A program made the translations under genes and the position numbers. Below the pieces are notes generated by a model that searched no databases, was not told the origin of the DNA, and saw only the letters and a list, made by a program, of their open reading frames with translations. A stretch of DNA of 64,000 nt, from the NCBI GenBank assembly GCA_900551445.1, contig URWA01000015.1:16266-80265 (forward strand). Reading direction: 5' to 3'. The stretch is from an uncultured Bacteroides sp. (lineage in GTDB: Bacteria > Bacteroidota > Bacteroidia > Bacteroidales > Bacteroidaceae). Positions within the stretch are counted from its first letter, which is position 1; every line of letters begins with the position of its first letter. Shown here piece after piece: positions 23,131 through 32,417 of the stretch.

Positions 23131-25923
23131 TTACTCTTTTCCATCCCGTCTTTTCAAAAAATCAGTCGGACTTTCCCCAAAATAATCTTTGTAACACCGG
23201 GTAAAATAAGAAGGTGAACTAAAGCCCACTTCATACGTAATTTCAGCCACAGTCTTTTCAGTGGAAGCCAATAGAGAAGCCGCCTTTTTCAAACGGGCCA
23301 TACGCAACAATTCATTAGGAGAATAGCCAGTCAACGCTTTTGTCTTACGGTATAGCTGTACACGCCCTAATCCTAAATCTGACCCCAAATCTTCCACGCT
23401 GAGGTTCGAATCACCCATTTTCTCGTCAATCAACATCTTCAGTTTTTCCACAAACCCCTTATCAAGCTCTCCCAACGACTGTTTTTGAATGGAAGTCACA
23501 GTATCTTCTTTCATTTTCAACCGTTTACGATTGTCTATCAGGTTCCGGATACGAGACAACAACAGCTTGGCACTAAATGGTTTTGCCAAATAGGCATCTG
23601 CTCCTGAATCATACCCCTGAATACGCTGTTCGTCCATCGTATAGGCCGTCAGCATCATTACCGGAATATGAGATGTCTGAAGTTCATTCTTTAATCGACG
23701 ACAACACTCAACCCCATCCATCACAGGCATCATCACATCACAGATAATGACATCCGGTACATATTTCATGGCCTGCCGGACTCCTTCTTGCCCATTGACC
23801 GCCTCAATTACCGTATATTTATCTAACAGCAGCATCTTTATATAATCCCGCACATCTTGATTGTCATCAATCACCAGCACCACTTCTTTCTCGGCATTGC
23901 CATCCGTATCAATTTTCTTCGGCAACTGGCGTAAAGTTTCCGTCCCCGCATCCAATACAGCTCCCTCCTGCAGGTTTTTCAACGACTCGTTTCTCTCTAT
24001 CACTTCTTTCACCTCTCCTTCCTGCCTCATCGGAAGCTCTACCAAAAAGGAAGTTCCTTTTCCTTCTTCCGTTGCAACCTTTACCTGTCCATGATGCAAA
24101 CGTGTGAAGGCCTCTACCAAAGCCAGACCAAGACCAGACCCAGTATGCTGCATATCAATCTGATAGAAACGTTCAAACACATGTTGGGCATGTTCTTCCG
24201 ACATACCAATGCCCGTATCACTGACCTTCAAGCACAAAAGGTTTTGTGAATCCTGCTCTTTCCGATACAACTCCACCTTTATCTCTCCTTTTTCCGGTGT
24301 AAACTTAAACGCATTGGATAACAAATTATAAATAATGCGCTCCATCTTTTCGGCATCTGCCACCATCCCATAATCTGCGACGTTACCTTCTGCCACTACC
24401 TTAAAATGGATGTGCTTTCTGGCGGCTAATACATGAAAAGCTTTCGTCCACTCTTTCACACCCTCAAACACATTAAACTCAGAAAGATGTAGATTGAGCT
24501 TTCCACATTCATATTTTTGGAAATCAAGAATCTGCGTAATCAATCGTAACAAAATAGACACGTTCCGATGTACAATCTCCAACATATCTCTGTCTCGTCC
24601 TACCAACGTTTTCTTTTCGAGCAATTGGTTTATAGGATCGGCAATCAATGTCAAAGGTGTACGGAAATCATGTGAAACACTGGTGAAGAAAGAAAGCTTG
24701 GCGTGTGTTGCCTCCTCCAGCTGACGAGACAGTTCAATCAACTGGTCACGCTGTTCCTGCAACTGGTCACGTTGACTTTCCAACTGTTCTTTCTGAGTTG
24801 ACAACTCTGTGTTCATCCGATTCTTCATCCAGAAAGCACGCACCAGGAAGAACAACAAGAATCCCACCAGCACCAAAATGACCACACACGCATACAAGAA
24901 CATTTTTTGTGCAGAATAACGAAGGAAATAATCATCCAACCGACTGTGCAGCAGTTCTATCTTATGGTCTAATGAAAAAATATGTTCTGTCTGCATCTGC
25001 ATAATACGGGCATTGTCCTTATTCACCGCCGCTGTAGACAAATAATTCTCCCGCTCATACTTCTTTCCCTTTAAGATAGACATGGCCACCTGCATTACCT
25101 TATCGCCACCTGTGGGATAAATAAAAGTGGCATTCAATTCTCCTTTGGCCACACTTTCCACCCCATATCCTTTTCCCGCCACGGCATCCACGCCAATAAA
25201 CACAATGTCTTTCTCACGTCCCTGACGACGTGCCTCCTGATAGGCCCCTATCGCCATCCGGTCATTTTGCGCAAAAATCAAATCAATCCGGGAATGTCTC
25301 TTCAAAATCGTATCCACTACCATACGGGCCTTATCCTGGAACCAGCCGGCATCCGCGGAAGCCACAATATGTATGCCTGGTGCCACTTTCAAGGCCTCCA
25401 TCATTCCCCGATGTCGTTCTACCGCCGGAGTGGAAGCCTTCAGCCCCGTAATTTCTACCACCTGTCCTTCGCCATTCAAAGCGTTGACAATATATTCGCC
25501 CACCTTTTTCCCAATCTCATAATTATCCGCTCCTACATAAGCCGTATATTTATCAGAATGGATTTTCCGGTCAACCAGTACAACTGGAATACCTGCTTCG
25601 TAAGCTTCTTCCAATACGGGTGCAATAGCTCCCGCTTCATTGGGGGCCACAATAATCAAATTGACCTTCTGATGAATAAATTCCTTGATATCATTTATCT
25701 GCCGTTGATTGTCATCTTGTGCTTGGCGGATTTCAACCTCCACCCCTGGATAAAAGAGAGCCTCGCGCAGAATCTCTTTATTCATCTGCACGCGCCATTC
25801 ATCATTGCTACACTGAGAAACTCCTATAATATATTCAGGTTTTCTTCTATCGCAGGCTACCAGCAACCCCACAAGAAAAAACAACAAAAGGAATCTATGC
25901 CATCGATGTTTCATGCAATCCAT
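23131..25923 (-). CDS. Hybrid two-component sensor-regulator with sugar-binding-protein sensor domain (fructose type)
   Basis: This protein of 930 residues holds a whole signalling pathway. In order it has an N-terminal hydrophobic segment ending in the lipobox-like LLVAC, then a type 1 periplasmic-binding domain like RbsB (about 32-310, PEYIIGVSQCSNDEW, YVGADNYEIGKKVGEYI). Next come one membrane helix (about 345-367), a coiled coil, a histidine kinase (His418 in SVSHDFRTP) and an ATPase domain (GTGLGLA-like SGLGLALV). A receiver (Asp729 in VIICDVMMP) and an AraC-type DNA-binding domain (about 825-925) end it. The layout matches BT1754 of B. theta, which senses fructose. It should activate the upstream PUL. 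A TATCTTTG promoter lies at 25939-25946. The ATG at 25914 is an alternative start. Confidence 0.92.
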   Translation of the reverse strand: MDCMKHRWHRFLLLFFLVGLLVACDRRKPEYIIGVSQCSNDEWRVQMNKEILREALFYPGVEVEIRQAQDDNQRQINDIKEFIHQKVNLIIVAPNEAGAIAPVLEEAYEAGIPVVLVDRKIHSDKYTAYVGADNYEIGKKVGEYIVNALNGEGQVVEITGLKASTPAVERHRGMMEALKVAPGIHIVASADAGWFQDKARMVVDTILKRHSRIDLIFAQNDRMAIGAYQEARRQGREKDIVFIGVDAVAGKGYGVESVAKGELNATFIYPTGGDKVMQVAMSILKGKKYERENYLSTAAVNKDNARIMQMQTEHIFSLDHKIELLHSRLDDYFLRYSAQKMFLYACVVILVLVGFLLFFLVRAFWMKNRMNTELSTQKEQLESQRDQLQEQRDQLIELSRQLEEATHAKLSFFTSVSHDFRTPLTLIADPINQLLEKKTLVGRDRDMLEIVHRNVSILLRLITQILDFQKYECGKLNLHLSEFNVFEGVKEWTKAFHVLAARKHIHFKVVAEGNVADYGMVADAEKMERIIYNLLSNAFKFTPEKGEIKVELYRKEQDSQNLLCLKVSDTGIGMSEEHAQHVFERFYQIDMQHTGSGLGLALVEAFTRLHHGQVKVATEEGKGTSFLVELPMRQEGEVKEVIERNESLKNLQEGAVLDAGTETLRQLPKKIDTDGNAEKEVVLVIDDNQDVRDYIKMLLLDKYTVIEAVNGQEGVRQAMKYVPDVIICDVMMPVMDGVECCRRLKNELQTSHIPVMMLTAYTMDEQRIQGYDSGADAYLAKPFSAKLLLSRIRNLIDNRKRLKMKEDTVTSIQKQSLGELDKGFVEKLKMLIDEKMGDSNLSVEDLGSDLGLGRVQLYRKTKALTGYSPNELLRMARLKKAASLLASTEKTVAEITYEVGFSSPSYFTRCYKDYFGESPTDFLKRRDGKE

Positions 25924-25938
25924 ATTAAGTTAACTTTA

Positions 25939-25946
25939 CAAAGATA
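25939..25946 (-). promoter_or_regulatory. Candidate -7 promoter element for the hybrid sensor gene
   Basis: On the minus strand TATCTTTG fits TAnnTTTG. A start site near 25932 leaves 9 bases to the ATG at 25923, or 18 to the internal ATG at 25914, which favours the latter. Confidence 0.5.
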
Positions 25947-26003
25947 CATGAAAGCAAGGAAAGCCCACCTATCAGAAAGCATTTTTTCTGTATTATTAAA
26001 CAA

Positions 26004-26042
26004 TAAAAAATGCGGTTTCAGCCGTCACAGCTAAAACCGCAT
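26004..26042 (-). terminator. Intrinsic terminator after the fructokinase gene
   Basis: ATGCGGTTT (26010-26018) pairs with AAACCGCAT (26034-26042) and AGC with GCT inside. On the minus strand a T-run follows. It separates the PUL operon from the sensor gene. Confidence 0.8.
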
Positions 26043-26093
26043 GCCTTTCAAATCTAACCTAAACTAAAAATACAAACTTATAAACCTTATTCT

Positions 26094-26978
26094 TTACATC
26101 TTGTCTCTCAAATATAATGGGAATTCGGGCATAGCTCCATTTTGAGTACATACAAATGCAGAGACCTCCACAGCCAGTTCATGTGCTTCACGTACCGTCT
26201 TTCCTTTCAGGATAGAAGCCACAAATGTAGCTGTAAACGAATCCCCTGCACCTACCGTGTCAGCGACCTCTACTTTCGGAGTTTCCACAAAAGATACATT
26301 TCCCGGAGTGAAGACGTAGCTACCATTCACCCCACAAGTCAGAATCAACATCTTCAAATTATATTTTGCCAGCAGAATCCAGCATTTATCCTGCAAGTCG
26401 ATACCCGGATAGCCAAACATACGGCTTACTGTCACCAGTTCTTCATCGTTTATCTTGAGCACATTGCATTTTCTAAATGAGTTACAAAGCACTTCTTTTG
26501 AGTAGAAACCTTGACGGAGATTAATATCAAAAACCTTCAGAGTACCTTCCTTCGGCATGGCATCCAAGAATTTATTGATTGTTTCGCGGGAGACCACACT
26601 ACGCTGAGCCAAAGAGCCAAAACAAACCGCTGTAGTCTGTTTGGCCAGTCCTTCCAAAGCCATTGTATATGGAATATTATCCCATGCCACTCCTTCTTTA
26701 ATATCGTAACAAGGAACTCCCTCTGCATCCAGTTCCACCTGTACCGTTCCAGTCGGATAGGGTACACGTTCAATCATACAATGCAGATTCTTTTCATAAA
26801 AGTTTTCCAGAATTTCAGTTCCCAACTTGTCTTCTCCTACCGCACTTACCGCACGTCCGTCAAGTCCGAACTGTGATACATGATACGCAAAATTTGCTGG
26901 AGCTCCTCCAATTTTCTTTCCTTCAGGCAGCACATCCCATAGTGCTTCTCCTATACCTACTACGATTGTATTATTCAT
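26094..26978 (-). CDS. PfkB-family fructokinase
   Basis: This 294-residue cytoplasmic kinase should phosphorylate fructose at C6 with ATP. PfkB signatures are GEALWDVLPEGKKIGGAPANFAYHVSQFG at the start (sugar-binding Gly-Gly) and DTVGAGDSFTATFVASIL near the end with the catalytic Asp in GAGDSF. The PUL context (two GH32 enzymes releasing fructose, and the porter 11 bases upstream) supports fructose as substrate. A PfkB protein next to a fructose porter is also found in the levan locus of B. theta (BT1757, BT1758). The start is ATG at 26978. Confidence 0.9.
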   Translation of the reverse strand: MNNTIVVGIGEALWDVLPEGKKIGGAPANFAYHVSQFGLDGRAVSAVGEDKLGTEILENFYEKNLHCMIERVPYPTGTVQVELDAEGVPCYDIKEGVAWDNIPYTMALEGLAKQTTAVCFGSLAQRSVVSRETINKFLDAMPKEGTLKVFDINLRQGFYSKEVLCNSFRKCNVLKINDEELVTVSRMFGYPGIDLQDKCWILLAKYNLKMLILTCGVNGSYVFTPGNVSFVETPKVEVADTVGAGDSFTATFVASILKGKTVREAHELAVEVSAFVCTQNGAMPEFPLYLRDKM

Positions 26979-26989
26979 AGTCTTACTAT

Positions 26990-28150
26990 TTAATGTTTAA
27001 TTTTCAATGTATAAAAAAGTAAATAAATCACGCCGGCGGTCATGACTGCTACCGCACCCGTCTGCCCCACCGCATCACTGGCAATTCCCATCAAAAGTGG
27101 GAATATGGTACCGCCGAAAAGTCCCATGATCATCAATCCCGACACCTCATTTTTCTTATCCGGCATAGCCAACAGAGCTTGTGAGAAGATAATGGAAAAG
27201 ACATTAGAATTTCCAAAACCAATCAAAGCAATGCATATATAGATTATCGTACGCGAATCGAAGGCGAAAAGCCCGATCATGGCCAGCATCATACAAATCA
27301 CGCTAATCAAGAAAAAGACTTTAGAAGATACAGCCCGCAAGATGAATGCTCCAGAGAAACAACCCAACGTACGGAAAATAAAATATAAACTTGTCGCAAA
27401 TCCAGCCTCCGTCAAGGTCATGCCGATACGTTCCATCAAAATCTTCGGAGCAGTAGTATTCGTACCTACATCAATTCCTACATGGCACATAATGCCTAAG
27501 AAAGACAGCAGGATAAACGGTTTGCCCAACAGCTTCAAGCAATCGGTAAAGCCAGAAGCCTTATCCGGCTGTTCCTCGGTAATCGGGGTAGCCGAAAGCA
27601 ACAGAATGGCAAAAATAGCCACCACCATATAAATCGGGAACAACACCCTCCATCCCAAGCCAAAAGTAGGAATGGTCTGCAAAGCTCCCCACATGGCCAG
27701 ATAAGGTGCCAAGAAAGAAGCGATGGCTTTCACAAACTGACCAAAAGTCAGCGTACTGGCCAAACGGTCGCCTGAGATAATATTGCTCAGCAACGGATTC
27801 AGAGAAGTCTGCATCAAAGCATTACCGATACCCAGCAAGGAAAAAGCGCAAAGCATCAAGCCGTAACTATCTCCAAACATAGGGAGTAACAAAGACAAAA
27901 AAGTAACTCCCAAACTCAACAACACAGTTTTTTTACGTCCGATGCGGTTCATCAACATTCCCGTAGGTACGGAGAATATCAAAAACCAGAAGAACACTAA
28001 AGAAGGGAATATATTCGCTTCAGAATCACTCAGATTCAAATCTTCCTTCACATAATTGGATGCGATTCCTACCAAGTCTACAAATCCCATGGCAAAGAAA
28101 CACAGCATCACCGGGAAGAGTTTCGCATATTTTAATTGAGTATTTGTCAT
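26990..28150 (-). CDS. MFS sugar transporter, probably fructose
   Basis: This 386-residue inner-membrane porter has twelve hydrophobic segments. After the second helix it has the family loop MNRIGRKKTVLLSLG (about 67-81), and the N-terminus LFPVMLCFFAMGFVDLVGIA resembles the fucose-galactose-glucose:H+ symporter branch. It lies between the GH36 enzyme and the fructokinase, with gaps of 34 and 11 bases, so all three are cotranscribed. Import of fructose released in the periplasm fits the neighbours. Import of a galactose- or sucrose-type sugar is also possible because of the GH36 gene. The substrate is inferred from context only. Confidence 0.85.
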   Translation of the reverse strand: MTNTQLKYAKLFPVMLCFFAMGFVDLVGIASNYVKEDLNLSDSEANIFPSLVFFWFLIFSVPTGMLMNRIGRKKTVLLSLGVTFLSLLLPMFGDSYGLMLCAFSLLGIGNALMQTSLNPLLSNIISGDRLASTLTFGQFVKAIASFLAPYLAMWGALQTIPTFGLGWRVLFPIYMVVAIFAILLLSATPITEEQPDKASGFTDCLKLLGKPFILLSFLGIMCHVGIDVGTNTTAPKILMERIGMTLTEAGFATSLYFIFRTLGCFSGAFILRAVSSKVFFLISVICMMLAMIGLFAFDSRTIIYICIALIGFGNSNVFSIIFSQALLAMPDKKNEVSGLMIMGLFGGTIFPLLMGIASDAVGQTGAVAVMTAGVIYLLFYTLKIKH

Positions 28151-28184
28151 TTTCGTTCGTTTTTTAGTTTACTTTTGATAGAGA

Positions 28185-30386
28185 TTATTCTGCTGTCAAC
28201 TCTATTACATGACTTTGAGTCGGCTGGAAACCAAAGACATCCAGTCCCACCTTCATCAGATAGTCACCGGAGAAGAGTTTTCCGTTCTCTTTCAGTCGAG
28301 AATCTTCTGCAGGCATCAGATTGATTTCTTCCACCTTATACATTTTATTCGGATCCAACCCCCGCACCTTCAGCTTCATCAGTTTCTCCTGGAAACGAGG
28401 ATAAATGTCGTAAGCAAATATCACTCCTTTCGAACGGTCCTCATTAACGTAGTTCACGGCCATGTGATTGGATTCATACGGAGACACCAAACGATATTGC
28501 ACACCATCCAATATTACCGGCTGCAAACGTTTCCAGTTGGCTACGGCAAGCTGGCAATATTCCAGCTCCTCTGCCTTCAACTCTTTCAATCCAATATCAA
28601 AGCCCAATTTACACATGGAAGCCATATCCGTACGGAACTTGATAGAAGTATTCTTATTCCAGCTGGTAACATGCGCACACATGGCCTTGGCCGGGAAGAA
28701 CTGGGAGAATCCCCACTGAATATAGGCTCTTTCCACCGGATCAGTGTTATCACTGCACCAGAATTCCGTGAAATATTTCAAGGCTTCATAGTCACAGCGG
28801 GCACCGCCACCGGAACAAAGCATCATCGGCACATCCGGATAATTCTCCTTTACCCGTTTCATGACATTGTAGACGCCTCTCACATGATCAATGTAAAGAC
28901 GACCCTGTCTCGTTTTCAGGTAAGAAGAATAAATATTTGTAATCGGACTGTTGCAATCCCATTTGAAGTACGCAATACCCGGATTCTCTTTCAACAGCTT
29001 GTCGACGATCCCATACACATAATCCTGCACTTGCGGATTACTCAAATCCAACACCAGCTGATTACGGTAATAATAAGTATCACGATTCGGATAATGGATT
29101 GCCCAATCAGGATGCTTTTCGAACAATTCACTTTGAGGGTTGACCATTTCCGGTTCAATCCAAAGGCCGAACTTCACACCTTCTTTTTCAGCCGCCTGCA
29201 CCAACGCATTGATACCACCAGGAAGCTTGTCGGCCGTAGTTTCCCAATCGCCCAGTCCTGCGGTATCTCCGCTACGTTTGTATTTGTTTCCAAACCATCC
29301 GTCATCCAGCAAAAACATATCCACGCCGAGTTCCTTCGTTTCCCGAATCAAATCGACCAAGATATCCTCATTAAAGTCGAATCCCGTATTCTCCCAGTTG
29401 TTCAACAAGCTCAACCGAGCACCTTTTCCGTCCTTCAGCTGATAATCACGTGCCCATTTCTGGAAATTACGGCTTCCTTCACCCGTACCATTATGACTCA
29501 AGGTAAAGATAAACTCTGGAGTAGTGAACACCTCTCCTTTCGCCAGTTCATAAGTTGAAGCATAAGAATTGATAGCTGGAATCACACGCAGATTTCCCAC
29601 GTTATCCACTTCAAATGTAAAACTGAAGTTACCTGTCCAGCCCAATGTACCCATCAAGACTTCTCCTTGATTTTCTGAGGCAGGAGCATTCAGGCCGACC
29701 ATAAAAAATGGCTGAGTATGCATAGCTGCACGACTTCCCAGCTTGGTATCTATCACTTTCTTTCCAAACTCCAGTTTCTGCGTACTCATTTGTACCTCTT
29801 TCGCCCAGTCCCCACTGAATTGAGTCAGGTAATAAGAAGGACAATTGAAATACAGCATAGTAGAAGCATAACGGAAAAGCTGTATCGGTTTTTTCTCCTG
29901 ATGAGTGATTTCACTCCAGGTCTTGATGATATTCTCCTTTTCGTAAGCCACATAATGCAAGGTTACATCTACCGGATATTTGTCATCACGCAACAGAATA
30001 TCGGTCTGTGTTCCTCCATCCACTTTTTTTGAAGAAGAGGACACATAATACAGCCACGTAGACGAATTCCCATCAGCATGTGTAATACCCACAGCCGGCT
30101 CAAAGAAGTCTTCATTTCCTGAGCCCGAATACACCTCCCATCCGCGAGTGGAGACACTCGCATCCGAAGCAGGATGTATCCGCCAGTCAAGGTTTTCCAA
30201 TTCAGCCTCATGCAGTAATTTCTCACCCAAATAAGTTTGGTAAAGCCGTCCGTTTTCAGCTACCTGAAGCACCAAATCAGTCTGATCCGTAGAAATACGG
30301 ATTATTTTCTTTTCGGCAGCTTCTGCATGCTGAAATACCAACAGCGTACCCAAAGCCATCATCAATATGTTGTTTTTCATGGTCAT
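28185..30386 (-). CDS. GH36 alpha-galactosidase
   Basis: This 733-residue protein has a signal peptide (1-23, ending FQHAEAAEKK) and a GH36 architecture. It has an N-terminal beta-sandwich, the catalytic barrel with DMFLLDDGWFGNKY, GLWIEPEMVNP, the nucleophile Asp477 in FKWDCN and the acid/base Asp546 in WCSDNTDPVER, and a C-terminal beta domain. It should release terminal alpha-1,6-galactose from raffinose, stachyose or melibiose in the periplasm. Together with the GH32 genes it covers both bonds of raffinose-family sugars. The start is ATG at 30386 (MTMKN) or 30380 (MKN). It lies 23 bases after the GH32 gene. GH27 is excluded by length and motifs. Confidence 0.93.
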   Translation of the reverse strand: MTMKNNILMMALGTLLVFQHAEAAEKKIIRISTDQTDLVLQVAENGRLYQTYLGEKLLHEAELENLDWRIHPASDASVSTRGWEVYSGSGNEDFFEPAVGITHADGNSSTWLYYVSSSSKKVDGGTQTDILLRDDKYPVDVTLHYVAYEKENIIKTWSEITHQEKKPIQLFRYASTMLYFNCPSYYLTQFSGDWAKEVQMSTQKLEFGKKVIDTKLGSRAAMHTQPFFMVGLNAPASENQGEVLMGTLGWTGNFSFTFEVDNVGNLRVIPAINSYASTYELAKGEVFTTPEFIFTLSHNGTGEGSRNFQKWARDYQLKDGKGARLSLLNNWENTGFDFNEDILVDLIRETKELGVDMFLLDDGWFGNKYKRSGDTAGLGDWETTADKLPGGINALVQAAEKEGVKFGLWIEPEMVNPQSELFEKHPDWAIHYPNRDTYYYRNQLVLDLSNPQVQDYVYGIVDKLLKENPGIAYFKWDCNSPITNIYSSYLKTRQGRLYIDHVRGVYNVMKRVKENYPDVPMMLCSGGGARCDYEALKYFTEFWCSDNTDPVERAYIQWGFSQFFPAKAMCAHVTSWNKNTSIKFRTDMASMCKLGFDIGLKELKAEELEYCQLAVANWKRLQPVILDGVQYRLVSPYESNHMAVNYVNEDRSKGVIFAYDIYPRFQEKLMKLKVRGLDPNKMYKVEEINLMPAEDSRLKENGKLFSGDYLMKVGLDVFGFQPTQSHVIELTAE

Positions 30387-30409
30387 GTCTGCAATCTCTT
30401 TATGGCCGT

Positions 30410-32287
30410 TTATAATCCCAGTTTATATATATTCATGTTCTCCACTTTATACTCACCACCTTCTCCATAGAAGCGAAGTGTGTTATAAGGTTTTGTAGGG
30501 AATACCAAGTTGGTCATGGCAATACGTCCGCCGTCTACAAAGATTTCAACAGAACATTTATCTACAAAAATATTCAAATGATAAGTTTTTCCTTCACACA
30601 AGGAAAGTGGAGCCCATGTGCCCAACGCAAAGTCATTCTTATAGTTGATTGACATGGTCTTGCGGTGGTCGTCTGTTTCTTTTTCATGTACGGTTACCTC
30701 TCCGTAACGTGTCAAATCCACAATACCGCTTTCCGTACGGTCAGCCACCACCTTGCCTGCCTTCATGTCCAGGTAAATTTTCATCTTCTCACCTTTATCA
30801 TTCAGCAGCTCAAAGCCTGCCACCTGTGCCTTACCCGGAGTCACGTCCATTTCCAGTTCGTAAGCGCCATCCGTCTGCGGCACAATTTCGTCAATCTTAT
30901 ATTCACCCTTTACTGCAAAGTTATCCACCTTGCGAGTATCCTTACGCAATGCTTCAGTTTCCTTCACCGCATTGGCAGCCATGTAAATCTGACCGTCCTT
31001 TGTGTAAAGAGACAATTCACGCGGCAACGCATTGGCGCCACGATACTGGCGAATAGGAGTAGCATTGGCATACTGCCAGTTGCTCATCCAAGGCACAGCA
31101 ATCACGCGGTCACCTGTATTAGAGAAGCAAACAGTAGCATAATGGTCTTTTCCATAATCCAACCATTTCGTTACTTCAGGCTTCGTATCACATTTAAATT
31201 CTTTTCCGTCAAAGTCACCTACGAAATATTCTGTGGCACTACCTCCGAACATACATCCCGGGTTGATATTGACAATCATCACCCACTTCATCTTGTTCTT
31301 GTCACCATCTACCGGCAACTGAATGAAGTCAGGACATTCAAACTGATTCGGCTGTACGCCATATCCCTTTCCAAATCCACTCTGATACTCCCAGTCCTTC
31401 AAATTAGAAGAAGAATAGAAACGCATTTCCTTATCCGCAGAAACAATCATATACCATTTCTGGGCAGGTTCATACCAGAACACTTTCGGATCGCGGAAAT
31501 CTTTCAATCCGTCAAACGGAGTCAGAATCGGATTCTTCTCGTATTTTGTATAAGTACGTCCATTGTCATTGCTGTAAGCCATGCACTGAATCTGTCCGTG
31601 TTCATCACTGGCTGAGGTATAGAAAGCAATGATAGCGTCCTTTCCGTAGCCTGCGCTGTTGTTTTTATCCACCACTGTACTTCCAGAGAAAATATGTCCC
31701 AAGGTGTCACGGGCAATTGCCGGCTTCAAGTGATCCCAATGAATCAAATCCTTGCTGACTGAGTGTCCCCAGTGCATATTGCCCCATTTAGAACCGTAAG
31801 GATTGTACTGGAAATACAAATGATACTCTCCGTCTTTATATACCAGACCGTTGGCATCGTTCATCCAGCCATAAAGCGGGGTGTGATGATATACCGGACG
31901 GTAATAATCCGTATTAGTTGTATTAAATGTATCCGACAGCTGGATATGATCCCAGCAAACCGCATTGGCAGCTACCTTTCCGATGGTCACAGTAGCCTCT
32001 TTCGCACCGGCAGGCAGTTCAAAAGGTACATAGTATTCTACGCTGTCTACCGCCAGACGGATATCCATCGGTGTGTCAGCCGGACTACCTGTATCCAACT
32101 TTACCTTCCCTTCATTGGAAGATTCCTGAATAGGAAGCAATAAATATTTGGCTGGATTCTTAATATGTACAATGGTTAAAGTATCACCCTGATGTTCAAA
32201 CACAAGGTTACTCTTCTGCGATTGACATGCCCCCATACCAGTCAATAAAAATGCTCCTAATGCGAGGTTAACAAAATTCTTTTTCAT
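30410..32287 (-). CDS. GH32 fructan hydrolase, surface or periplasmic lipoprotein
   Basis: This 625-residue protein has a lipoprotein signal (Cys21 in LLTGMGAC). After an N-terminal beta domain (about 25-125) the GH32 five-blade propeller begins with HHTPLYGWMNDANGLVYKDG, nucleophile Asp144. The family normally has Pro after Asp, but here Ala145 is found. The transition-state stabiliser is in DFRDPKVFW, the acid/base Glu317 in QFECPDF. A C-terminal beta-sandwich follows (ending YKVENMNIYKLGL). It should cut beta-linked fructose from levan, inulin or sucrose-type sugars. Whether it acts from the chain end or inside is not shown by sequence. It is cotranscribed with GH36, the porter and fructokinase. 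Confidence 0.92.
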   Translation of the reverse strand: MKKNFVNLALGAFLLTGMGACQSQKSNLVFEHQGDTLTIVHIKNPAKYLLLPIQESSNEGKVKLDTGSPADTPMDIRLAVDSVEYYVPFELPAGAKEATVTIGKVAANAVCWDHIQLSDTFNTTNTDYYRPVYHHTPLYGWMNDANGLVYKDGEYHLYFQYNPYGSKWGNMHWGHSVSKDLIHWDHLKPAIARDTLGHIFSGSTVVDKNNSAGYGKDAIIAFYTSASDEHGQIQCMAYSNDNGRTYTKYEKNPILTPFDGLKDFRDPKVFWYEPAQKWYMIVSADKEMRFYSSSNLKDWEYQSGFGKGYGVQPNQFECPDFIQLPVDGDKNKMKWVMIVNINPGCMFGGSATEYFVGDFDGKEFKCDTKPEVTKWLDYGKDHYATVCFSNTGDRVIAVPWMSNWQYANATPIRQYRGANALPRELSLYTKDGQIYMAANAVKETEALRKDTRKVDNFAVKGEYKIDEIVPQTDGAYELEMDVTPGKAQVAGFELLNDKGEKMKIYLDMKAGKVVADRTESGIVDLTRYGEVTVHEKETDDHRKTMSINYKNDFALGTWAPLSLCEGKTYHLNIFVDKCSVEIFVDGGRIAMTNLVFPTKPYNTLRFYGEGGEYKVENMNIYKLGL

Positions 32288-32361
32288 GATATGTTATTTT
32301 ATAGGGATTAAAAATACAAATTATTTATATAATAAAATACCTTAACTGAAAACTCTTTATA

Positions 32362-32388
32362 CTCCGGCAGCCCGAAGGCATACCGGAG
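32362..32388 (-). other. Intergenic hairpin with TTCG tetraloop after the second receptor gene
   Basis: CTCCGG (32362-32367) pairs with CCGGAG (32383-32388), and an inner GCC-GGC stem closes a CGAA (TTCG on the minus strand) loop. No T-run follows, so it looks like a 3' end or processing hairpin inside the operon, between the receptor and GH32 genes. Confidence 0.5.
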
Positions 32389-32417
32389 AATCATATAATT
32401 GATTAAAAAAATGAATG

